Shown here piece after piece: positions 7,721 through 14,370 of a stretch of DNA of 21,163 nt. The notes below the pieces were generated by a model that saw nothing but the letters and a program-made list of their open reading frames with translations, was not told where the DNA came from and ran no database searches. This DNA is from Steroidobacteraceae bacterium (lineage in GTDB: Bacteria; Pseudomonadota; Gammaproteobacteria; Steroidobacterales; Steroidobacteraceae), in NCBI GenBank assembly GCA_013044085.1, contig JABEVI010000040.1, positions 1-21,163 on the forward strand. Reading direction: 5' to 3'. Made by a program: the position numbers and the translations under genes. The first letter of the stretch is position 1. The number at the start of each line of letters is the position of its first letter.

Positions 7721-8278
7721 TTACTCCCAGTCTTTGATCAGGAACTCGGGTTGCTGCCGGCGGGCCCGGTCGGAAATCTTCAGTTCCAGATACTTCGCGC
7801 CGATGCCCTTGTCGAACGTAATCGTCGCGCCGCGCCGGTAGTCGATGCCATGCGGTCCCTTGCCGACGAAGAAGGCGACGAGTTGATGCTTGCCGATTTT
7901 TTGATTGCCGATATAGAGGCGCTGCACGCCACCCTTCTCGAGCGCGCGCACCTCACGCTGCGTGTACAGCGTGTTGGCGACCACCTTGTTGTCGATCTTC
8001 AGCGTCACCGAATCCAGTGCGAAGAACGTGCCGGCGTCCATCGACAGGTAAACGGCGACCTGTGTGTTCGCCGGGAACAGCAATTTCTCCTCCAGCACGA
8101 ACAAATCCCGGTTCAGGTCGATGACCTGCTTCTTGACGCTCTGAACCTGCTGGTCGAGCGTCTGCGAAGAGGTCGGCGGCGCGGCGTTGGCGGCCTGTGC
8201 GGGCGGCATCAGCGCCCAAGCCATGGCCAGCAAGCCGCCGAGCAGGATCATCGGGACGGAGCGGCGAATGCGGTTCAT
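7721..8278 (-). CDS. periplasmic coiled-coil protein of unknown function
   Basis: A 185-residue protein with a Sec signal peptide at about 1-29 (MILLGGLLAMAWALMPPAQA). A heptad-like coiled coil follows at about 40-68 (LDQQVQSVKKQVIDLNRDLF). A beta-rich domain follows, with VAVYLSMDAGTFFALDSVTL and QRLYIGNQKIGKHQLVAFF, ending in a charged tail. I chose the ATG at 8278 because the longer in-frame extension lies inside the upstream gene and destroys the signal peptide. From memory, relatives in gammaproteobacterial genomes are sometimes labelled AraC regulators, but nothing here resembles a DNA-binding domain and the signal peptide argues for export. The gene sits three bases before the TPR gene cluster and 16 bases after the degenerate redoxin, so it is probably a periplasmic component of the same complex. 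Confidence 0.85.
   Translation of the reverse strand: MNRIRRSVPMILLGGLLAMAWALMPPAQAANAAPPTSSQTLDQQVQSVKKQVIDLNRDLFVLEEKLLFPANTQVAVYLSMDAGTFFALDSVTLKIDNKVVANTLYTQREVRALEKGGVQRLYIGNQKIGKHQLVAFFVGKGPHGIDYRRGATITFDKGIGAKYLELKISDRARRQQPEFLIKDWE
7724..7728 (-). promoter_or_regulatory. ribosome binding site fixing a GTG start at 7717
   Basis: GGGAG on the minus strand, six bases before the GTG of the 646-residue TPR gene and just inside the end of the preceding frame. It favours the GTG at 7717 over the ATG codons further in and indicates translational coupling. Confidence 0.7.
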
Positions 8279-8294
8279 ACGTGGGCCTTGTTGT

Positions 8295-8840
8295 CTATTC
8301 GCGTAACAGCTTGCGGATCTCGGTGGCGAAGGCGCGCTGATCGCCCCGTTCGTATCCGGACTTGAGGTAGCGCACGATGCCGGCACGACCGAGGAGCACC
8401 GTCATCGGCAATCGATCGAGCGCATAGGCGCGGCCGATCCGCGTCCCCGCATCCAGCAGGATCGGATAGGACACGCGCATCGCCTTGGCGAAATCGGCGG
8501 CGCGCCGCAGATTCGAGTCGACCGAGACCGCGAGCACCACGAGCCCGGCGCGTCGATAGGTCGTATCCAGGCGCTCGAGCGCCGGGATTTCCAGGCGCGA
8601 ATCCCCCGCCCAACGTGCGTAGAAGAGGATCAAAACGACCCGTCCGCGATATTCCGAGAGCCGCCGGTTGTTGCCGTCGATGCCTTTGAGGACGAAATTC
8701 GGCGCCGGCCTGCCGATCAACACCGACGAAGACGCCGCCGCGGCCGGCCGCGGCGCGGCGAAACCGGCAAGACCGAGCACGGCCGCCCAGCACGCCAGCA
8801 CGGCGCGCGCGGGAGGATTCAGGAGACAAGCTTTCGACAT
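8295..8840 (-). CDS. TlpA-like redoxin lacking the CxxC active site
   Basis: A 181-residue exported thioredoxin-fold protein of the AhpC/TSA-TlpA group. A signal peptide of about 36 residues ends near RPAAAA. The fold follows: IGRPAPNFVLKGIDGNN (about 42-58), the strand GRVVLILFYARW (66-77), VVLAVSVDSN (101-110) and the cis-proline loop LPMTVLLG (144-151). At the active site, where W-C-x-x-C is expected, it reads W77-A78-G79-D80-S81, so both catalytic cysteines are replaced. Only the signal-region cysteines C5 and C17 remain. It therefore cannot do TlpA thiol-disulfide chemistry and is probably a structural or binding protein. The ATG at 8840 gives the signal peptide; an in-frame start at 8882 adds 14 non-signal residues. 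The C-terminal SGYERGDQRAF resembles RGYKPGDENAY in the intact TlpA at 18492. Confidence 0.87.
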   Translation of the reverse strand: MSKACLLNPPARAVLACWAAVLGLAGFAAPRPAAAASSSVLIGRPAPNFVLKGIDGNNRRLSEYRGRVVLILFYARWAGDSRLEIPALERLDTTYRRAGLVVLAVSVDSNLRRAADFAKAMRVSYPILLDAGTRIGRAYALDRLPMTVLLGRAGIVRYLKSGYERGDQRAFATEIRKLLRE

Positions 8841-8919
8841 CCGCTGACCTAGGAGAGCCCCGTGAATCCCATCATAATGCACCGCAACGGATGCCCTGTC
8901 CTGTCTCCGGAAGGCGACA

Positions 8920-10524
8920 TCAACCGACGATCTTGCCGTTGACGAGTCCGGCGAGCGGCTGGAAGGCGATCAAGGCGTCGAGCGCCGAGCCGGTGCCGAG
9001 GGTGTTGTTGACGTTCGGCGCGGGATAAAGCGTCGGAAAGTTCGCCTGCGTGCCGTGCAGCGCCATGTAGTTGAGCACCACCATCTGCACGAGATTAAAC
9101 ACGTTGTTCGCGCCCGGACTGCCGGTCGTGTTCACCGACCCATCGGCGTTGAAACTACCCATCTGCAGGCTCGCTTCGGGATTGTTCTGCGCCGGCAGCG
9201 GCTTGCCGTAGGGGTTGAAGACGAGAAAATAATTCGCCGCGGTGTTGGAATTGTCCGCGGTCCAAACACCCTTGCCGCGGCCTGCGGCGGAATTGTCGAT
9301 CATGCCGTTGCTGAAGAGCGAGCCGTCGCTGAAAACGTAGATCATCAAGGGCTTGCGGCGCCGCGTGGCGAATTCGAGGCAGGCGCCGATACATTCGCCG
9401 GCGGTGAAATCGCGCGACTCACCCGTGGCGCGATCGCCCGTGTGATAGTCGAAGCCGCCGAGTTCGATCGTGCCGGCCGCGGCATTGCCCTCGATCACGA
9501 GCTTCATCACCGCCGCGGTCCTCTGGAAGTCGCTGTTCGAGGCGTACTCGCTCGAGTTGAAGATGCCGCTCGGGCCGACCACATCCGGGTCGAGGTCCGG
9601 GTTGACCGCAGAGGGGCTGCTGAACTTGTCGGTCACGTACGCGGCCTTCGTGTAACCGCAGGCGAGCAGCTGTTTGGCATTGGCATCGGCGCTCGGATCG
9701 GTGTACGCCTGAACCTGGGCGTACTTCGCGTCGCTGATGCGCTTCATCGACTCCATGACCGCCGTGACATCGGCCGCGTTCGGCAGCAGCGTGCTCAACT
9801 GCCCGGTGTTGACGAGCCCGACCACGTCGGCCGAACTCGCCACCTTGGTCGGCTGCTCCGCCACGTTGATCATCGTCGCCGGCGCCACCGAGTTGCCGCC
9901 GGCGACGGTGCTCTCGGTGCCGATCAGATTGAGCAAGGCGCCGCGCGCGCCGACCTGGTAGATGCCGTAGAGCGGGTTCAAGGGGTTGATGTTGCTGTCG
10001 TTCTGCGACAGCGCCGGAATCACCGTGCCGTTCGTGTTGGCCATCGCCAGCGCGCCGGTGCGGGTTTTCATGCCGCGCAGATGCGCGCTGTCGGCGTGAT
10101 ACCTGAGCCCGAAGCTCGCATCGACGCTGCTGCCCGCGGTGCTCGCGCTCGGAATCATAGTGCCCGGCAGGCCGAGCTTGTTGTAGCCCGCGGTGCTGAG
10201 GAAATCGAGCTGCCCGCCCGGCCCGCCGACCAGCACGTTCGAGCCGGCGATATTGCCGCCGCCGGCCAGATCGAAGGCGATGAACGGCACCAGCCCCGCG
10301 CCGAGCGAGATGCCGCAGGGCCCGAGGAGCGCCTGCAGATCCGGTGCGAGCGTGGCGTGTGCCCGGCGTGGCGCGCCGAGCAGCCCGAGCAGCGAGGGCG
10401 CGATGACGCTCGCGGCGCCGGTGAGAAAGCCCTGCGCCAGGAACTCACGCCGCGTGCGCGGACGTGGGTGATCGGCGTGGCGCAACGGCTGCAGCGGATT
10501 CACGGTTCTGGACTTCTTGCGCAT
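8920..10524 (-). CDS. Tat-exported DUF1501-like protein
   Basis: A 534-residue protein. The N-terminus carries a twin-arginine signal with the core RTRREFLAQGF (R25-R26) and a hydrophobic stretch to about residue 50, with likely cleavage after AHA near 57. The body resembles DUF1501 of the alkaline-phosphatase/sulfatase-like fold: GGFDYHTGD at about 356-364 matches the family's GxDTH motif, and PLMIYVFSDGS (392-402) matches the strand before its S-E-F-G-R motif. Here the aspartate-serine form differs from the usual glutamate, so activity is uncertain. Tat export means it is folded before transport, perhaps with a metal. The start is supported by GAGG nine bases upstream. It lies 31 bases after the LamG heme-lipoprotein gene; DUF1501 genes commonly follow cytochrome/LamG-type genes in Planctomycetes. 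Substrate unknown. Confidence 0.8.
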   Translation of the reverse strand: MRKKSRTVNPLQPLRHADHPRPRTRREFLAQGFLTGAASVIAPSLLGLLGAPRRAHATLAPDLQALLGPCGISLGAGLVPFIAFDLAGGGNIAGSNVLVGGPGGQLDFLSTAGYNKLGLPGTMIPSASTAGSSVDASFGLRYHADSAHLRGMKTRTGALAMANTNGTVIPALSQNDSNINPLNPLYGIYQVGARGALLNLIGTESTVAGGNSVAPATMINVAEQPTKVASSADVVGLVNTGQLSTLLPNAADVTAVMESMKRISDAKYAQVQAYTDPSADANAKQLLACGYTKAAYVTDKFSSPSAVNPDLDPDVVGPSGIFNSSEYASNSDFQRTAAVMKLVIEGNAAAGTIELGGFDYHTGDRATGESRDFTAGECIGACLEFATRRRKPLMIYVFSDGSLFSNGMIDNSAAGRGKGVWTADNSNTAANYFLVFNPYGKPLPAQNNPEASLQMGSFNADGSVNTTGSPGANNVFNLVQMVVLNYMALHGTQANFPTLYPAPNVNNTLGTGSALDALIAFQPLAGLVNGKIVG

Positions 10525-10555
10525 CGTTCGAGACCTCGGTGGCTGCGGTGGCTCG

Positions 10556-13018
10556 TCAATCGATCAATGTGTCGGCGCTGCCGAGCGCGGCCGCGCAGGC
10601 GGCGCTCGTGACGGCGAGCACCCGCGCCGTGTTGTTGCACGGACTCGACGCGCTGCAGAGCGTGCCGACCAGCGAATCGAGCTCGTTCGTGACCGTCGAG
10701 GCGGCCGGCTGGTCGGCGAGCGGCGCGCCGTTCGGCGCGCTGCCGAGCACGTGCGCGGCGATCGGACCGGTCACCGAATCGATGCCCGCCTGCGTCGAGA
10801 ACAGCGAGCCGTTGAAGGTCACGCCCGGAAACATCTGCGCCGCGAGCGACGGGGTGTTGACCATCACGCTGCAATACTGGATCGCGAGCTGCGCGATGCC
10901 GACCTGGTTGGCGGCGACGAAGCCCTCGAGGGTCGGCGAGGACGGCAGCTGCTGCTGCACGCTCAGGTAGGTCTGGTTGACCGCACTCTGCGTCGTCGGC
11001 ACCCCGGTGATCTGCGACATGGTCGCGTTGATCTGCGCGAAGGTGCGCAGACCGATCGCCGAGGACGGCGGCAGATCCGGCGGCGTCGGCGGCGGTGCCG
11101 GCGCCGGTTCGACGACGACGTGCGTTTGCGAGCCGAGCTGATCGAAGCTCAGGAAGAACTGGTCGGTCGCCGGGTTCTGAAGCGGTATCACCGTGCCGAT
11201 CGGCGACAGCAGTTCGCCCTGGGCCGTGTAGTTTGCGGCGGTCACGGTGGTGTCGAGCGGGATGTACGCCTGGCCGACGTTCGGAATGGTGCCGTCGACG
11301 CCGATGCGGATGCCCTTGACGACGATGCCGTTCGGGGTCACGGTCGGGTCGAGCGAGATGAAGGTCGGCTGCGTGAACAGATAGCTGTAACTGTCGTACT
11401 GGCTGACCGTGAACATGACGTAGGACTGCGGTACGCCGGTGACGTCGGTGACGTTGAACAACATGAAGTAGCGCTGACCGACGCCCGCCTGGTAGTTCTG
11501 CAGGACCTGCGCGGGGGTCAACGCACGGTCGTGGATCGCGACGAATTTGATCAGTCCCGACCACGGCCGGTCTCCGGAAACCTCGTTGCCGAGCACCAGC
11601 GCGAAGCTCGAGTTCCAGTTGGAGATCGCGTCGCCCTGCTGCGGATCGGTGACCGGAATCTGCACACCGTTCACGTAGATCCGCCGGCCGTTGACCGGAT
11701 CGTAGGTCAGCACCACGTGCTGCAGGGCCGCCTGCAGATCATTGGCGCCGTCCGGGGTCGACACCTGCGGCATGCCGTTCAGATCCGAGCCGGAGGTGCG
11801 CAGCATGAAGTCGTAGTTCTGGTTGGTCTGACCGAGGGTGAAGTTGCGCGCGTTGTCGCCCCCGGAGTAACTCACCATGTAGGCGTTGTTCGCCGCGAGG
11901 CTCGCCGGCGCGACCCAGGCCTCGATCGTGAACTCGCCGGTCGCCTGGATCAGATTGTAGATCTTCTGGCTCCCCACGCTCGAGGCCTGCGCCTTGCCGC
12001 CCGGCGCGATGTCGATTCCCCAGCCGCCCGCCCAGGTGACCGGGCCGCTCAGTGTCAGGTCCGCCGACGGCTCCACGCCGCTCGTGTCGTAGGCGACGTC
12101 GCCCGAGCCGGTCTGGAACTCGTATTTCGCGATCACGTTCTGGTCGAAGCGGTTGTTGCCGCTCGCGACGATGCCGTCGGCGAGGGTCAGTGCCTTGCTG
12201 ACGACCAGCGACGGATCGATGCTGGTCGGCGTGAGCATGCCGGCGAAGCGCTGGATCGCCGCGAGCATCTGCGCCGCGTCGTTCGAGCACACGTCCCAGC
12301 AGTTGTGCGATTCGGTGGCGAGCTTCAGGTAGAAGCGCGAATTGGCCGGCGTGTTCAGGTCGATCTTCGCGAGCGCCTGCTGATAGGCCTGATTGATGTC
12401 GCTCGAGGCGAAATAAGGCGCCTGCGGCACCGCCGCGCTCGGCGAGTGGCAGCGCGAACAGTATTGCGTCAACAGAGGATAGACCGTCTGCTGGAAGTCG
12501 CCCGGATCGGACGGGAAGTTCAGGCTCTGACCGACCGTGTGGATCGCCGGCGCGGTGAGCTTGACCTTCGTGCCGCCGCCCGAGGAAGCGCCGGCCCAGT
12601 TCGCGATCCAGGTCGTGAGGATCTGCGCGCAGGCGGCGTTGTCCGGCAGCCAGCAGTTGTGCCCCCCCGCCACGTGCTGCACGAGCAAAGAAGCGGCCGG
12701 ATCCTGCAGATTCACCACCGAGTTGGCCGCGGCATAGGCGAGGTTCACATCGTCGCTGCGCGCGAACGTCGGCACCTGGCCGGGCGAGGTCGCGTTGTGG
12801 CACTGACCGCAGCGGTTCTGGCTGCGCACGTTGTTCCAAAAGCTGACCGCGAAGGCCTGCACGTCGGCGGTGGCCGGTGCGGGCCCGGTGTAGGCGTTGG
12901 CGGTGCTCGTGGGCGCCACTGCGGCCGACGGCGTCGTCGGCGCACCGCCGCTGCTGCAGGCGGCCAGACCGAACAGCGCCGCCAGAACGATCAAGGTCGG
13001 TTTGCGCGCGAGGTTCAT
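10556..13018 (-). CDS. LamG lipoprotein with two tandem CxxCH heme modules
   Basis: An 820-residue lipoprotein. The lipobox is GLAAC, with lipidated C21. Two homologous heme-type modules follow. Module 1 (about 53-143) has CGQCH at 70-74 and module 2 (about 175-260) has CSRCH at 187-191. Both then carry a F-A-x-S-D segment, an AY segment and an HNCW motif (120-123 and 238-241). A LamG/concanavalin-like domain spans about 295-510 (FTIEAWVAP, HVVLTYDPVNGRRIYVNGVQ). A beta-rich region, a proline-rich hinge (APAPPPTPPDLPP) and a helical C-terminal domain of about 170 residues follow. The ATG at 13018 is two bases from the preceding stop and gives the lipoprotein signal; a TTG six codons upstream is less likely. 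Heme plus LamG resembles Planctomycete PSCyt/LamG proteins. Probable role: surface heme protein with a carbohydrate- or protein-binding domain. Confidence 0.85.
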   Translation of the reverse strand: MNLARKPTLIVLAALFGLAACSSGGAPTTPSAAVAPTSTANAYTGPAPATADVQAFAVSFWNNVRSQNRCGQCHNATSPGQVPTFARSDDVNLAYAAANSVVNLQDPAASLLVQHVAGGHNCWLPDNAACAQILTTWIANWAGASSGGGTKVKLTAPAIHTVGQSLNFPSDPGDFQQTVYPLLTQYCSRCHSPSAAVPQAPYFASSDINQAYQQALAKIDLNTPANSRFYLKLATESHNCWDVCSNDAAQMLAAIQRFAGMLTPTSIDPSLVVSKALTLADGIVASGNNRFDQNVIAKYEFQTGSGDVAYDTSGVEPSADLTLSGPVTWAGGWGIDIAPGGKAQASSVGSQKIYNLIQATGEFTIEAWVAPASLAANNAYMVSYSGGDNARNFTLGQTNQNYDFMLRTSGSDLNGMPQVSTPDGANDLQAALQHVVLTYDPVNGRRIYVNGVQIPVTDPQQGDAISNWNSSFALVLGNEVSGDRPWSGLIKFVAIHDRALTPAQVLQNYQAGVGQRYFMLFNVTDVTGVPQSYVMFTVSQYDSYSYLFTQPTFISLDPTVTPNGIVVKGIRIGVDGTIPNVGQAYIPLDTTVTAANYTAQGELLSPIGTVIPLQNPATDQFFLSFDQLGSQTHVVVEPAPAPPPTPPDLPPSSAIGLRTFAQINATMSQITGVPTTQSAVNQTYLSVQQQLPSSPTLEGFVAANQVGIAQLAIQYCSVMVNTPSLAAQMFPGVTFNGSLFSTQAGIDSVTGPIAAHVLGSAPNGAPLADQPAASTVTNELDSLVGTLCSASSPCNNTARVLAVTSAACAAALGSADTLID

Positions 13019-13020
13019 AT

Positions 13021-14202
13021 TCAGTTCCCCATGCAATAGACGGCCGACTCGGCGAACACCTCGCGCAGCGAATAGTTGTGCGCCTTGAACGAGGCGATCA
13101 TCTGCGTGACCTGATTGCGGTCGGCGGCGTTGCTCGGCGCCCGGTAACAGACGTCCTTGAACACCCTCGTGACCTGGCAGCTCGCGAACGCCGCACTGTT
13201 CTCCAATTCCTGACCGAGCGATTTCGCCCCCTCGCCGCTGCCGGGCAGCTGCGGATCCCAGCCGAGCAGCGCGTTCGGTCCCGAGCGCCAGCGGTTGCTC
13301 CAGTCATCGTTGGTGGTCACGTAGCCGTCGGGGAAGTTGGTCGCGTTGATCAGGTACTTCGGCTGCACCTGGCCGGGTGTGTAGACCAGCGACTGCGTCG
13401 TGTCGTCGAAGTTGTAATAGGCGAACGCCTGTGCCATCGGGTCCATGCCGCTGTGACAGCCGATGCAATTGTTCAGGAACAGCCGGCTGTCGCCGCCCGG
13501 GCTGCGCGTGACGTCCTGGCGGATGCGGTCCGGTGGACGGGTCGTGTCCATGATCGTCTGCAGATCCGCGCACAGATGGTTCATCATCGTGAAGCGGAAC
13601 ATGCGCCGGTTCGTGCCCTTGTCGAAGAAGGCGGCCGCGGCCGCCCGCGTCGTCAGCACGCCGGCCGTCGCCGATGACGGCAGCCCGGTCACCGAGGACT
13701 GGGTCACCGCGACCAGATGCGCCTTCAGGTCGACACCGTTGTCATCGAGCGCCTGGTACATGTCGTTGTTGCTCATCGAGTACGCAGGCAGGCCGAGGCT
13801 CGGATCCGCGACGTAGACGAGGTCGGCCGACAGCAGCGTGTTGAAGGGCACGTTGTCGCGCACCATGCCGATCACGGTCGCCGTGTAGTCGTTCAGCGGC
13901 GCGAACACCGTTTGCGCGGTGTTGGTCCAGGGCGTGGCCAGATTGCGGATCGTGTCGTTGTAGAACGCCGGGTCCTGGGTCGCGAGCAACGCCGCGCTCA
14001 GCGGATCGGTCTGCGTCATCTGCAGAAGGATCGCGGGCGGCGCCGGAATGCCGGCGATGCGGCTGTAGATCCTCTCCGCCTGGGTCGGCGTCGTGGTGGC
14101 GGCCGGCAGCGAACGCGCCGCGAGCAGCAGCAGCGCGCACGCGGCAATCAGCATGCCGGCGTGCCTGGTTCGCGGGAGCCTTTCGGCAGTCTCGTTCTTC
14201 AT
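13021..14202 (-). CDS. exported mono-heme protein of the DUF1592/DUF1588/DUF1585 type
   Basis: A 393-residue protein with a signal peptide at about 10-35 (MLIAACALLLLAARSLPAA). The pattern follows DUF1592-DUF1588-DUF1585 proteins. DNVPFNTLLSADLVYV (about 116-131) matches the DUF1592 R-P-F-x-D-L-L-T-A-D segment. NNCIGCHSGMDPMAQAF (244-260) matches the DUF1588 C-x-x-C-H-x-x-M-D-P-x-G-F motif, with heme cysteines C246/C249 and H250. The end, NYSLREVFAESAVYC, resembles DUF1585. Length is well below the large Planctomycete versions, so this is a reduced form. The ATG at 14202 is chosen; a TTG at 14220 is possible. It is the first gene of the minus arm, next to the divergent promoter region, and is followed after two bases by the LamG heme lipoprotein. 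Probable location: periplasm or cell surface. Catalytic role unknown. Confidence 0.78.
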   Translation of the reverse strand: MKNETAERLPRTRHAGMLIAACALLLLAARSLPAATTTPTQAERIYSRIAGIPAPPAILLQMTQTDPLSAALLATQDPAFYNDTIRNLATPWTNTAQTVFAPLNDYTATVIGMVRDNVPFNTLLSADLVYVADPSLGLPAYSMSNNDMYQALDDNGVDLKAHLVAVTQSSVTGLPSSATAGVLTTRAAAAAFFDKGTNRRMFRFTMMNHLCADLQTIMDTTRPPDRIRQDVTRSPGGDSRLFLNNCIGCHSGMDPMAQAFAYYNFDDTTQSLVYTPGQVQPKYLINATNFPDGYVTTNDDWSNRWRSGPNALLGWDPQLPGSGEGAKSLGQELENSAAFASCQVTRVFKDVCYRAPSNAADRNQVTQMIASFKAHNYSLREVFAESAVYCMGN

Positions 14203-14370
14203 GGGTTCATCCGCTCGCAAGAAGTTTTGGAAATTCTTTCTCCGCCAGGGTGGATATTACGTGCCGACAAACACTCTGCGAGTTGTCTCGGCGCGGCGAC
14301 GTCGGCTTTTCGCGACAGTACTCGGCGCACCCGCCGCGCCTATATCCTGCCTGCCGATGGGAGTCCGATG
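14203..14370. promoter_or_regulatory. divergent promoter region between the two arms
   Basis: This 168-base gap is the only long non-coding stretch and lies between two head-to-head first genes, so both arms should be transcribed from here. It is less GC-rich than the genes, with AT-rich patches at 14221-14243 and 14252-14275. A TAATAT on the minus strand (14254-14259) and a TATATC on the plus strand (14341-14346) are possible -10 elements. Neither has a convincing -35 at the right distance. No operator palindrome is evident. Confidence 0.5.
14359..14363 (+). promoter_or_regulatory. ribosome binding site deciding between two adjacent ATGs
   Basis: GGGAG precedes two consecutive ATG codons at 14368 and 14371. 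Spacing is four bases to the first and seven to the second, so the second is favoured; the choice changes the protein by one residue. Confidence 0.6.

Noticed and set aside
8279..8386. 36-residue upstream extension of the coiled-coil protein
   Set aside because: It lies within the redoxin gene and would bury the signal peptide inside the protein.
8841..8919. Possible internal promoter (TATGAT on the minus strand at 8871-8876)
   Set aside because: The -10 match is good, but no acceptable -35 sequence lies 16-19 bases upstream. It may still be a weak internal start, but I cannot support it.
10517..13039. 840-codon open frame on the plus strand opposite the LamG heme gene
   Set aside because: It is dominated by R, V, G and H with no recognisable motif, whereas the minus strand encodes a lipobox, two CxxCH modules and a LamG domain.
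13717..14370. N-terminal extension of the plus-strand propeller frame
   Set aside because: It runs through the divergent region and the opposite-strand heme gene with shadow-like composition. The lipoprotein signal and GGGAG site place the start at 14368 or 14371.
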